A program made the translations under genes and the position numbers. The notes below the pieces were generated by a model. It saw only the letters and a program-made list of their open reading frames with translations. It was not told the DNA's origin and searched no databases. DNA of 27,315 bases from Pelargonium nanum. Taxonomy: Eukaryota > Streptophyta > Magnoliopsida > Geraniales > Geraniaceae. The stretch is taken from assembly GCA_036897485.1 (NCBI GenBank), contig JAYMTF010001007.1, forward strand, positions 1 to 27,315, in the 5' to 3' direction. This document shows positions 1 through 10,590 of this stretch, one piece after another. Each line of letters starts with the position of its first letter. The first letter of the stretch is position 1.

Positions 1-1
1 C

Positions 2-3000
2 AACACCGTCCTCCAGGGCCCTTTCTTCTCCGAGTTCGATTTGGCCGCGCTTGCCTCCGATCTCGATCTCAAGGAGCGCCAGATGATGCACCACGGCGGC
101 GTTCCCGCCGCCTCCTCCGGTGTCTCCTCCGGCGGTTTCCTCTCCGAGGAGTCTCACAACGTCTCTTTGGACGGCGATTTCAGCATCCAGGTTCTTCCCC
201 CATCCCAACCTCCATTTCCTCCTCGCATGTCAATTTCAAGATTTTGATTGTGTATTATCTATACGTGCCTGCCTTAAATTAACTGGTTGCATTGTGAATT
301 CTTTCCAATCACTGAGGATATTAACTTAATGTTCTTGAGCTGTGAAAGAAATCAGTACTTTGTTACCTTAGTCCTGAAAAGAGAGCTGTACCAGGCTCTG
401 TTGAGTTACAAGTTCCATTTTGCTTGAATATTTATTTTCTTTCACATTTGGTCTGGGGTGAAGACAAAATTTTGGTTCATATTCAAATTGGGAAATATCA
501 GGAAGCCAGTTCTAATACCAACTAACTTCTGAATACTAGGATACGGGCGTTCTTGTAAATGGTCTTATTGAAAAGCGTTGGTGTGTGAGCAAATGGATAG
601 TTGAATTTGCATTTGGGTGCCTGGTTAGTTTGGATAGAGAGAGGAATAAGACAGAGCATGCAACACAGCTAGTAAATGAAACCTAGTAATTCCTTTATGT
701 ACATACCCTCAGTTAAGAGTATGATTTTTGGTCTATTTGTGTTGAAGTATGGAAATTTTGGGTTTTGCTTTTAGTTTCTTTAGATTTCATTAACTTTGAG
801 GCAAGAATATACCTTATTTATCTCTGCCTGGAGGCACCACAGACTGCAACTATGCAAGCATCCCCCATAAAGACTCTTCTTCTCTCTCTTGTTTTCCTTC
901 CACTTCTCAGCTATCGTGGTAAATGCTTTCCCATATTATGAAAGCTTATTCTGTATATGGTCATTCACTCTGTATACCATGTTTCCTCATTTGCATTTGC
1001 TCGTCATTGACGCAATCACATCCTTGATTCCATTGTGAGAGATTGTGAACAACCTAGGCACACGACATTTAGAAACCATCAATACCTGCTCAAATCTTAA
1101 AGACAACAAAAAATCACATATAGAGTTCTGGTGATAGTTAATCTTTGAATAGCAATAAGGCTTGAATTGGTCTGATTTATATAGAAGTAATGTTAAATTG
1201 TTATTATTTCAGTGTGGTTTGCTTGTTGGCATATACGACATGAATGTATTTTGTTCCACGTGGACATGTTTAACACTTGTTTGGATAATAGGCCTGATAC
1301 CATCTGAATCAATTCTTACTCGTCTCAACCTAGGTTTCTATTTACTTTATAGATTTTCTGACACTTTGATCGTCTAGTGCACAAGGACAGGAGCATTACT
1401 TGTATACTGCTGATATCTTTTGATTTCTTGATTGTATCCTATAGTTTGCTATGCCAAATAAATGCATTTGGGAGACAACTGGAGAGATTGACCGTTACTT
1501 TTATATGAACTCTCTCCCCCAATGATTTTAATAATAATATAGGTGTGTGCACATGTTCCTATAAGTTCTGTATATATAAAGGCATGAGAGATTCAAGGGA
1601 ACTTGATCTCGTGTCTTGTTCATTTAGACTATTTAGTTAAATGCGCCTATAATTTTAAAGATGGGTAAATATGGGCATTAGAGATTTAAGATAACTTGAT
1701 TCTGTGTCTTGTTCATTTAGACTATTTAGTCAAAGCCTAAAACAATACTAACTTACACTATATTAAATTACAACATGGCTACCAGTATCGTGCTTTAGAC
1801 ATTACATTTCTCATACATCAATGCACATTGCTAGTACCTATTGCATTGTTTTCACGATGGAATTATTCAATTTGGTGAATTTTAATTTATGAAGTTGGGA
1901 TTTGTAGTTTGAATATTATATGGGCGTAAAATATGGTAATGCTCAAATAGTTTAAGCCTCATTAGCGTTGCTGGGATAAATTGTATGTGTCAAACAGTGC
2001 CACTGTAAGTGAGCTCATGATTCAAATTACCATGTATCCATGTAGAACTTAAGTTAATTTGGGATACACCCCACAATGTACGTAGTTGGGCAGGCGTAGC
2101 ATTGCATGATGGAATGTGCTATGTAGGTATGTATAGGTAGCGATGTTATTTTACCTAAAATCATGCGTGTAGGGTTCATTTTTTTTATGCTTCAGATTTC
2201 TGTTATTTATACATAATAAGCTACAATCTTATCTCGTCTCTCAGGCTATGAAGCTAGAACTGCTGAGATTGGTATGCAGGCATTTTTCTTTTGCTTATAT
2301 TCTTGCAAAATTCTTAGCTACATGATATATAATGAGCACAAGACAGCAATAATTTCTGGATTTTCGTACTTGGTGGTTATTGATGGCTGGCATTAGACCT
2401 TACCACCATACTTTAGCGGATTCTTCTCTGACTTTAGCACATGATCATGTTTAATGTGTGATATATATTTATATTCTTGCTTGGCAATGCAATCAGTATT
2501 AGGTCTACACTACATTTATCAACTATTCACCTACCTTAGCACATCATCATATTTGATTTATCTACATTTACATTTGTTAAGCATGATTAGTATTGAAATT
2601 ATTAGTAATTCTTTAGCAAACATCAAATTAAAGAATATGGTTTCTTTCATGAATGTTAATTTAGTTTGAAGTGAAATTGTTTATTTGTCGGAAATAAGTG
2701 CACAATAGTATGACTATTGCTTGATAAGGGTCTCCACATTCTCCTGAATTTTGCTCTATGATTTGCTTGCAGGTTTTGCAAAAGGCTTTAGAGGTGTGGG
2801 ATCTACAAGTAATCCCTCTTGATTGTCCAGTTGCTGAGCCAGCCCAGATAGACCCTGAGCTGGAAAATGCTTTCATCTGTCATTTGCAGGACCATTGGTT
2901 CTGTATCAGGAAGGTGAATGGGGAGTGGTACAACTTCGACAGTCTCTACGCAGCCCCACAGCATCTCTCCAAGTTTTATCTCTCGGCTTATCTCGACTCT

Positions 3001-3357
3001 CTGAAAGGCTTTGGCTGGAGCATTTTCCTCGTCAGGGGAAACTTCCCTAGAGAGTGCCCCATGTCATCCTCAGAAGCTTCCAACGGTTATGGGCAGTGGC
3101 TGTTACCCGAAGATGCCGAGAGAATAACAAAGTCCTGCAACTCAACACAGGTTCCTCCTCAGCAAGCCAATGTGACACAACAGTCCTCCAATCCACCTCT
3201 CTCGCAAGTGGAATCTGAACTGCTTTCAGACATGGAAGACGAGGACTTGAAGGCCGCAATAGCCGCCAGCCTGATGGATTCAACTCCAGCCGTGCCTAGC
3301 ACTCAAGTTACCACTGCTCAGAGTGAAAATCAAGACAACAAAGACAAAGTAGCGTAA
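2..3357 (+). CDS. ATXN3: Ataxin-3 homolog (Josephin-domain deubiquitinase), 5' end outside window
   Basis: This is a cysteine protease of the MJD/Josephin family, which removes or edits ubiquitin chains in nucleus and cytosol. Two exons are visible, 2-190 and 2773-3357, joined in phase 0 across a 2.58 kb intron (GT at 191, AG at 2771-2772). The first starts at the Asn that follows the catalytic-Cys motif (SLCAxHC in the human protein), so the catalytic Cys lies about six codons outside the window. The second exon carries the catalytic His in DHWFCIRK and the Asn in WYNFDSL. It also carries the family block GWSIFLVRGNFP. Near the C-terminus MEDEDLKAAIAASL is a ubiquitin-interacting motif. There is no polyglutamine tract, as is usual in plant homologs. 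The stop is TAA at 3355-3357. Family identity is very sure; the true start is not visible. Confidence 0.93.
191..2772 (+). other. Long intron of the ataxin-3 gene
   Basis: This 2.58 kb AT-rich intron separates the codons for SIQ and VLQKALEV, which are contiguous in the Josephin family. It begins GTTCTTCC and ends TTGCTTGCAG. It contains a diverged 57-bp direct repeat (1581-1637 and 1674-1730) and a 27-nt segment with good splice borders (2245-2271). No other gene is supported inside it. The short open frames here have no recognisable protein features. Confidence 0.85.
1581..1730. repeat. Diverged 57-bp direct repeat in intron
   Basis: Copy 1 (1581-1637) and copy 2 (1674-1730) share the order GGCAT(G/T)AGAGATT, AACTTGAT and TGTCTTGTTCATTTAGACTA. 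They lie 93 bp apart with scattered mismatches, which fits an old local duplication. Confidence 0.8.
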
Positions 3358-4734
3358 AAGAAGAAACATCGTTTTAGGTTTCATCTCCGGTTTACGAGTG
3401 GAGAGGGACACTGACCCGGGCCAGGCTAGGCGGTTAAGAACATTTTCGGCAATGAGGTTCAGTTCCATTGTGCAGTATACAAAACAGCTTATACTTTCTC
3501 AAGAGTCTTGTTAAACATTGTAAAAACCTTTTTGTTTTCCTGAGAAATAACCTTCCAGCTTTGCTGTTGGATATTGACTATCAGTGAGGAGTGGAGAGCT
3601 AGATTTTATGCGATGACAGGTTCAATAACCTTGTTCAACTTGAAGGTTCTTCTAGTGGTTTTTATGACAGCCAAAATGGAAGTCAAATAATTGAACGAAT
3701 CAAAGTGAACATAATTTAGGTGGCTGATTTAGATTTTGGTCGGTTTTTGACGCAGACATTAATGTCTTTTCAGATAACGATCGGCTATCTATGAATTTGT
3801 CAAGAACACCTATAATTTGTAAAATGTTAACAGTAAATATTGTACACCATTTAAAAATAAATAAATTATTATCCATGTGGTATTATCCCAATTTATTTTA
3901 AATTTTACAACACGTGTGAAACAAAATTATGATTTTATTATTTTCTTCAAATAAAAATTATGATTTTATTATTTGAATGACAAGATTAAACGGTCAATTA
4001 ACTATGTTTAACGCGAGAAAATAAATTGACTCAATATGTTACAATTTAGAGAGTCAAATGATTCGTAAGAAATACAAGTTTAAAATAGTTCATTTCTAAA
4101 ATTCGAAAATCTAATTGACTTTTACATTTAAAATTTACTAGACTTATAATTTTAAGGATAAAAAAGAAAAAAAAGTTATTTATAAGAGAAAAAAGAATCT
4201 TAGTTAAAGTTCAAGTGGTTGGGACTCAATTATGTCAATGAAGTGATGTCATTGTCATCTCATCAATTAACAACCATACCCGTCTTTTTTATTTATCAGT
4301 AAATTCGAAACACATAAACTGTTTCGCCCAATCTGCTTTGGCGTGTCTTAGCTGAGTCTTAACCACCGATAACTTGGCCGAGAGTCCTCCTTGTTTATAA
4401 AGCAAAAGATGAATCATACAAAGAAAGAAAGGTAGAAAAAGCAAGGGGATGGGATGACCCTTTTAGGCTGGAAGGTGACTCCACCAATCACCCTTTTCAA
4501 CACCCATCCATCATATTTTATAAATTACGGTATTATTATTTTTCATGCCACACACTGTACTGTAAATAGAATTAGAATTTCAAAAGAAACATAAGAATAA
4601 AAAGGCAAGCAGAAGCTATTGCTTCTCTTTTTCCTGAATATTATCCCAAAGCTACAAGCCTCACCTCGAGGAGGTTCTTGAGGATCTAAATCTGAATTCC
4701 AGGTTCTGTTTAATTATCAGCTTTTCTCGGAAGA
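3358..4734. other. Intergenic: ataxin-3 3'UTR, then RTNLB promoter and 5'UTR
   Basis: The first few hundred bases after the stop are the likely 3'UTR of the ataxin-3 gene. From about 3750 the sequence becomes very AT-rich and nothing codes. Two TATA-like motifs precede the reticulon gene, TTTATAAAG near 4394 and TTTATAA near 4517. I cannot tell which is used. The stretch 4600-4734 reads as a 5'UTR. No RNA gene or mobile element was recognised. Confidence 0.6.
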
Positions 4735-6235
4735 ATGGGATCATCTAATCGGTTGTTCAACAGACACAGAACTATCCACGAGATCCTTGGAGCTGGTCTT
4801 GGTACGTAACTCCAAATTTTTCAGTATCAAATTCTGATCAAATACAATTCCAGATTCTCCGTTTCAGTTTCAACAGAGAATTAGAATTTGGATTCGGAAA
4901 CTGTTGCTTTTCGAATCTAGCATAGTTGATTGTACTAATGTTTTGTTTTGTCGGTTTCAATTTATGCATTCTGGATAGATCCTTCGCAGAATGCGATGCT
5001 GTTGTGATTTGTTACAAATCGGTTCTGCTTGAGATTCATGTATTTGTTTGAACAGTTGCAGATGTAATGCTGTGGCGGCGAAAGAATCTGACGATCGGAA
5101 TATTGTTGGTGACTCTGGCTGCTTGGGTGGTCTTTGAGAGATCTGGTTACACTCTTTTGTCTCTTGTCTCTACTGTTCTTCTACTCCTCTCTACTATTCT
5201 CTTTTTCTGGGCAAAATCTGCGTCAATTCTCAACCGGTAAATATACAAACAATCATGCTTCATTTAAAATCTACTTAGATCTTATATTTGAAGTAAATGA
5301 CAGTCATGCAATTCAAGATTGTATCATTTTCAGGTTATGCCATATCTAGTGATCTACATAATGTGATAATACCAGTAGAGTACACGGTTTTATCTAGAAC
5401 ACAGCTCATACCAAAATGATTAGCTGATTGATTCAATTAAGTAGTGTTTACTGTGAAATTGTTGAACAGACCACTTTGTGATTTTCATGTTGATTCGATT
5501 AAGTAGTGTTTACTGTGAAATTGTGGACAACTTTGTGATTTTCGTGTTGATTCAATTAAGTAGTGCTACTGTGAAATTGTGGACCACTTTGTGATTTTCG
5601 TGTTGATTCAATTAAGTAGTGTTACTGTGAAATTGTTGAACAGACCACTTTGTGACTTTCATGTTGATTCAATTAAGTAGTGTTACCGTGAAATTGTTGA
5701 ACAGGCCACTTTGTGATTTTCATGTTGATTCAATTAAGTAGTGTTACTGTGAAATTGTTGAACAGACCTGCTCCGCCTGTACCAGAGTTGTATCTGTCGG
5801 AAGAAGTGGTTAATGAAGTGGCAGCGATGATCCGGAGTCGTGTAAATGCTTTCCTCTCAACCTCCCATGATATTGCCCTTGCTAAGAACTCAAGGCTGTT
5901 CTTCAGAGTAGCTGCATACCTGTTGCTCATTTCTGTTGTTGGCAGCTTCACTGATTTCCTCACTTTGGGCTACACCAGTAAGTTTCTATATAGTTTCTCT
6001 GGCTAATGTTATAAAAAGGACGGGTTCATTGATTTGATTCTTCGCAGGCCTTGTTATTGTTCTCACGGTTCCAGCCATTTACGAGAGATTTGAAGATCAT
6101 ATTGACAGACATGTCATCACAGGGCATATGAAAGTACAGGAGTTGTATTTGAAATTAGATGTCAACAGATGGATATTGGAGAAGAGAAAACTATCCTAAG
6201 ATCTTTCAAGTTTTGCAGTTTTGGTTTCTTTGACA
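4735..6235 (+). CDS. RTNLB: Reticulon-like protein B (RTNLB)
   Basis: Plant reticulons insert two hydrophobic hairpins into the outer ER leaflet, curving ER tubules and helping shape plasmodesmata. Four exons, 4735-4801, 5056-5236, 5766-5977 and 6048-6235, join in phase into a 215-aa protein. Family marks are the short N-terminus, then RTIHEILGAGLVADVMLWRR (residues about 12-31). The first hydrophobic hairpin is about 33-75, a hydrophilic loop with PAPPVPELYLSEE starts at 84, and the second hairpin is about 128-165. The C-terminal region is YERFEDHIDRHV...ELYLKLDV. The ATG at 4735 is the first in phase with the family N-terminus. The tail after LDVNRWILE reads RRENYPKIF to a TGA at 6233-6235 and lacks the usual lysine-rich end (see findings). 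Intron 2 ends inside a minisatellite. The subgroup within RTNLB is not assigned. Confidence 0.93.
5429..5765 (+). repeat. Minisatellite (56-62 bp unit, 5 full copies plus 1 partial) ending at a splice acceptor
   Basis: Copies begin with TGATTC(A/G)ATTAAGTAGTG at 5429, 5491, 5548, 5604, 5665 and 5726. Units are 62, 57, 56, 61 and 61 bp, and the last is cut to 40 bp. The unit contains GAAATTGTTGAACAG. In the last copy this is the 3' splice site of RTNLB intron 2 (AG at 5764-5765). The same AG context recurs at 5468-5469, 5642-5643 and 5703-5704. Copies 2 and 3 have lost it through a short deletion. Confidence 0.95.
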
Positions 6236-6610
6236 AGGTGGTGAAGGTCAATGCTATTAAGGGGGTTTGATTTGGGATATGGAAGATTGCAATTTTTTTG
6301 TTTTGAATCTTTGTTTACTGGGAAGGGACATATGTACAGGTTTTGACTGGGAATTTGTTGATTTTGTGTTTTGGAACATTTATACAAGAACCAGTTTTGG
6401 CTTAAAGATACATGCAATCCTGGGAAGCTGATTGTGTTCTCATCTATCTAAATTTAGCATGTAAAGTTGGCATCCAAAAAATATGTAAACAAACAATTGA
6501 AACAAGTGTAAGTTTTAGGAGGAGAATTGAAAACAAATGCTCTCATAAATTGGGCAAATAAGATACCATCATCAGAAAAGTTACCAAAGGGGAAAAAATA
6601 TAGAATACAA
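6236..6610. other. Convergent 3' ends of RTNLB (+) and HAKAI (-)
   Basis: Only 375 bp separate the two stop codons, so both 3'UTRs must lie here and may overlap. No coding sequence or strong polyadenylation signal stands out on either strand. Confidence 0.6.
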
Positions 6611-9327
6611 CTAGTCCTGACCATTTCCAAAACTACCATGGTTGTCATGTTGCCACCCAAAACCCTGTCCATCACGACCCATATCCCCGGAATAGAACTG
6701 ACCTCGTTGAGCTTGGGGTGGTGGTTGTGGGGGTTGCAGTGGCTGTGGTGCTAACATACCCGTTCCGTCCCGGGGGTTCACAGAATTACCACCCTGCACG
6801 GGCGGAGGAGGATTCAGAGGCACGCCTTGATAAAATGCTGCTTTTCCCTGAGAATCTGGAGTTGCAAATCTGTCTGGGGTTCCTACACCCCCAGGCGGAG
6901 GTTCAAAGGGCACACCAGTTGGTCCTGTGTTCCATGGCTGAGAATAGTTTGAAGGAAAATTTGCAGGACCAGATGCAATTTCTGGTGCTGAATCTTGCCG
7001 GGTCATCTCATAGGGAGCACCATAGAATTGTTGAGCTCCGTCAGTTGGGAAAGGAGGAAACCCAAATGGAGGGGGAGCAAGCATTGGTGGATTAGAATTC
7101 ATGGGAACAACAAAATTTGGCTGCTGGATGGAGTTCAAGGGCGGGTAGTCAGGAAATGGAGCATCTCCTTGCTGCTTATCTGAAAACTGGCCAGATTCTT
7201 GTTGTGATGCACCTTGTGCATCAAAACTCTGTTGTTGGAAGCGATTATGCATGTCTGATGGGTGACCACTGAATGTTTGGGGTGGCTTGGACTGCATGAT
7301 TGGTCTTGGATTTAGTTGATCTCTATGCTGCTGGCGGCGAGTTTTATCTTCTCGGTCATAGAGCTGAGAATTTGCACCAGGAGAAAGGACTGGCCTTGGT
7401 GGAGCTCGGGCAGTGGAATCAGAGGCTGTGGGTTGTCTATTACTCTGAGCCTCTGACTCATTTCCATCTTCTTTCTCTGCATTGGGCTGAAGAAGGTCAG
7501 CATGGCTCTCATGAATATGAGATTCAAATTCAGTTCTTTTCAGGAACGATTTGAGGCAGTGAGGGGCAGCACAAATGAAGATCCCTTCCATGATTTTAAT
7601 TGTCTGAATCTTCTGAATGCGCTCATCACAACTGCATAACATGAAACAAAATAAAAATAAAATTACTAAACTATAATCTTCTCATGGATGCTTACATGAA
7701 GATGATCAGTTTTAGAAGAATATGAACTCTTTACATGAAAGATAATATTTCCCCAACAAGTGCTTATAGGAAAAAGTAGTTTCTCAACAAGAATGTGAAC
7801 AGATGAGGAGATTACAGATACGTGAACCACACAAGGTTAATATAGTTTTTAATGCAAATATGGGGATAGGAATATATGCAAGTCACATCTTAATATCTTA
7901 TAAATGGGATAGTACAATCCATAATAGCACTAGGCAAAGAATTTCAAAGATTGCATTCTACTTGTAGCATATTGAATCTTAGTTTCTTACAGGTAGCAGA
8001 TTGAATCACTCCTAGCACAATCGAGACAGAAGGCATGCTCACAAGGGCTCTGCAAGAACATCAACTCATTATATTATGAAGAATTCATATCAAACAATTA
8101 AAATAACACTTCAGCATATGCATTAGGCAGCAAAATGACTAGAGTTAAGACAAAATCAAGTCAACTTGGTGCAATCACCTAGAAATCATGGTTTAGATGA
8201 GAAGAATCATGCTTTCTTCTAGTGTACCTTTACCAAAATAAAGGGCATCAATATGTTTAAAAACCAGCAGGCGACCGAATAAACAATAAATTACATTAAC
8301 CCAATATACCACATGAAGCAAGTTGATACAAGTGGAGGGTTTAAAAAAGTGGTACATAAGTTGATTCAAATGACAAATGACAGCCTCCACTATATTGCAA
8401 CAAGATTTAAAGCATATTTTTCCTACAAGTAACATTAACTATGTGACATTTATGGATAAAGTAATTGATATGGGGTTTATATTTACTGTTTATTCCCAAT
8501 CTATGCCCCTTACTCTTTCTAGTTCTACAAAAAGCTGACGTACAAAATTATAGGTATATGTAAGATTTAGTTATTCTCTAACAAAAGATCAGTTAAGTGG
8601 GTGCTATGATTATGAGTGAACTTTCCTCCCATGGGCCATGTTTAATATATAACTATCAGCCCTTCTCCAAGGCACAATCAATATAGGTATCCAAATTGCC
8701 ATTAAATCTAGAACTAAAGTCAAGTCTGCCCAGATGTGTCTATAATATCTTAAAGCCCAAAGTTGGGCATTTTCATAGTCAGGCAATAATGACATTACTT
8801 AACAAAGGACTTCAAACCTTCATTTTCTCCATTATTATTATTTTTTAATTTGTAGGTAAATAATACACAAGGACTTCATTCAACAAAACTGTCAGTGTTA
8901 GTGTATAAAAAAACACTAAGAAACTAGTCTCATGCCAATGTCCTAGGTGTAAAACCATGTCAAACCAAAAGGTCCAAAGCATCAATAACAAAAAAGGAAC
9001 TCCACTGAACATTAAAACACACGATTGGCATGCAGAAATCAAGAATGAAAATGGTCATGGTAAATGGGGTACCAGGCGTCCATAGATAGCAATAGGAAAG
9101 TCACAGCGAACACAAAAATGGACTCGCTCTCCTAGCTGTCGACGAGACCTGCGACCAACACTCTTGATCAATGAAGCAGCAGTTGCTCCACCAATTCCCT
9201 TGGCCACAGGAAGATCAGCAAGGACAAGATGGTCAGGGCAAGCAACTGTCACGGTCTCTGCCAATGAGGGCTTTGCCCCACCACCGCCTTCTGAGGATGA
9301 ATCCTTGATAAGCCGAATCTGAAGCAT
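6611..9327 (-). CDS. HAKAI: HAKAI-type RING E3 ubiquitin ligase
   Basis: This is the homolog of Arabidopsis HAKAI, an E3 ligase that is part of the plant mRNA m6A writer complex. Minus-strand coding exons 9327-9073, 8049-7991 and 7631-6611 join into 444 aa. The RING finger is split over all three: C72, C75, C88, H90, C93, C96, C103, C106 in C3HC4 spacing. The adjacent zinc-binding motif has C125, C130, H143 and H148 (CAAPHC...HIHESH), the Hakai-specific pairing. The N-terminal block CPDHLVLADLPVAKGIG and RRSRRQLGERVHFC is typical of plant HAKAI. The remaining ~290 residues are Pro/Gln/Asn/Gly-rich and look disordered. The ATG at 9327 is chosen because MLQIRL is the family start. An upstream in-frame stretch (to 9399) probably belongs to the 5'UTR. 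RING entry reads SPCEH where I would expect IPCDH, but all zinc ligands remain. Confidence 0.94.
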
Positions 9328-10110
9328 CTCTCTCGCCCTAATTCTTGCTAAAAATTCCCAGTATACTTCACTCTTGCACCCACCCAACAAGACAAACAAA
9401 CTTCACTTGACTTCTCTAGAATCAGATGTACAATGACTTTAGATCATTGCATCTCCTGTGAAAGCAAGCAAATACTATCAAAAGAATGTAAAACATAATA
9501 AGGAAATGAAAATACACCATTCACAGCTCATAAGCTGAAGCCACTGTATTTTGCTAATCCAAACAAACAAATTTTCAAATAAAAGTTATAATGGATGCAT
9601 ATCAATCAACAGACGCAACAAATTAGCTCCTGATTTCGTGAGCTACAAACAGACAAGGAGGACACATACTCAGTAAACAAAATCCAGATTCTAAATTAAA
9701 AGAACATCAAATATGAATCTTTTGTGCAAACTGAATGAACCCAGAAACTGAAAATCGATTTATTTGAAGAAGAATAATCGACTTTGATGCTCCTAAAGTG
9801 TCGGTTAAATAGAACACACGGAAATATATATCGGAGTCCGATAAGAGCTCCTCCTCAATCCCTTCCTAACCAAACCCTAGAGATCGATTGGGAATTTCAG
9901 TACAATAAAATCAAAATTGAAGATTAATTTTCGGGAAGAAATATTGATAAGAAGTGTTGTTGGATCAGAGACTGACTGACCGGTACAATTCAGGGGAGTC
10001 TCGGCGGCGGAATCAATCAAGGACGCTGCTTTAATTCGTAAATCTTCTCTGTAGTTCTCTTTCTCCGCCAAATCCCACTCCCAATATCAGCAAAATTAGA
10101 GAAATGAATC
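9328..10110 (-). other. HAKAI 5'UTR exon(s) and leader intron (inferred)
   Basis: Reading the minus strand, 10110-9981 looks like a leader exon ending ..ACCG|GTCAGT. An intron would follow, with a possible acceptor TTCACAG|GAG just before 9455. A second leader segment then continues to the ATG at 9327. The acceptor is uncertain because other AG sites lie nearby. With that acceptor the leader contains two overlapping minimal uORFs, ATGCAATGA and ATGATCTAA. Confidence 0.45.
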
Positions 10111-10132
10111 AGTTTACAGTTTTTTAGATGGG

Positions 10133-10140
10133 TATTTATA
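10133..10140 (-). promoter_or_regulatory. TATA box candidate for HAKAI
   Basis: The minus strand reads GAGTATAAATACC here, a good plant TATA consensus. It sits about 25-35 bp before the start of the inferred leader exon. Position and consensus are the only support. Confidence 0.5.
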
Positions 10141-10309
10141 CTCGAGTAAAACGACGTTGCTTGCATCAGTTCTTGCCATGCGTCTTCAGTTTTTTTTTTT
10201 TTTTTCAAAACTCCAATACGACCCCTAAACTTCCTAGGATTTGTGATTTGCCCCATGTGAGAGTGGCACTTGCCAAACAAGAAAATTGTTATTTGTACTA
10301 TATTTTGAA

Positions 10310-10590
10310 TTTTTTTTTTTTTTGGATTCGAACATAAAGCTTCATTCAATATTGACAAATAATACATAGTTTAAATTATTACACATCCATGTGGTTGCTC
10401 TTCCTGTTCTACCTAAAGTAGCCAGAAGATGCGCAGGGTCGACAATGTTTCTTTTTACATACAAAATTGAGCCATTGAGAGGGGTTTGAAAAATGACATA
10501 AATGACATCCGCTAAAGTCGCCCTGCAGATTGCGTTGCAAATATCCGTCTCAGGATTAAGCTGAGTGATCGCCCTCAGACTGATCATCAG
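10310..10590 (-). mobile_element. Truncated LINE-type (non-LTR) retrotransposon 3' end
   Basis: The minus strand carries an open stretch (10587 to a stop at 10342-10344). Its end matches the C-terminus of the RNase H domain found at the 3' end of many plant LINEs: VKRNIVDPAHLLATLGR followed by TTWM and a short tail. The stop is followed by a short 3'UTR (GAATGAAGCTTTATG) and a run of 14 A on the minus strand (10323-10310), as expected for a reverse-transcribed copy. The 5' end is lost near 10590. No convincing target-site duplication was seen. The identification rests on remembered family pattern, so it is moderately sure. Confidence 0.6.

Noticed and set aside
2454..2669. 71-codon frame in the ataxin-3 intron
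   Set aside because: Low-complexity hydrophobic translation of AT-rich intron DNA, with no splice borders in register with the gene.
3047..3468. Minus-strand open frames of 78 and 62 codons
   Set aside because: Antisense to the conserved ataxin-3 last exon and its 3'UTR.
6718..7554. Plus-strand open frames of 84-125 codons
   Set aside because: They lie opposite the large Pro/Gln-rich last exon of HAKAI; composition bias keeps the other frames open and no family features are present.
10017..10367. Minus-strand 116-codon frame with a KKKKK stretch
   Set aside because: It reads through the poly(A) tail of the LINE remnant, the HAKAI promoter and its leader; it is not a protein.
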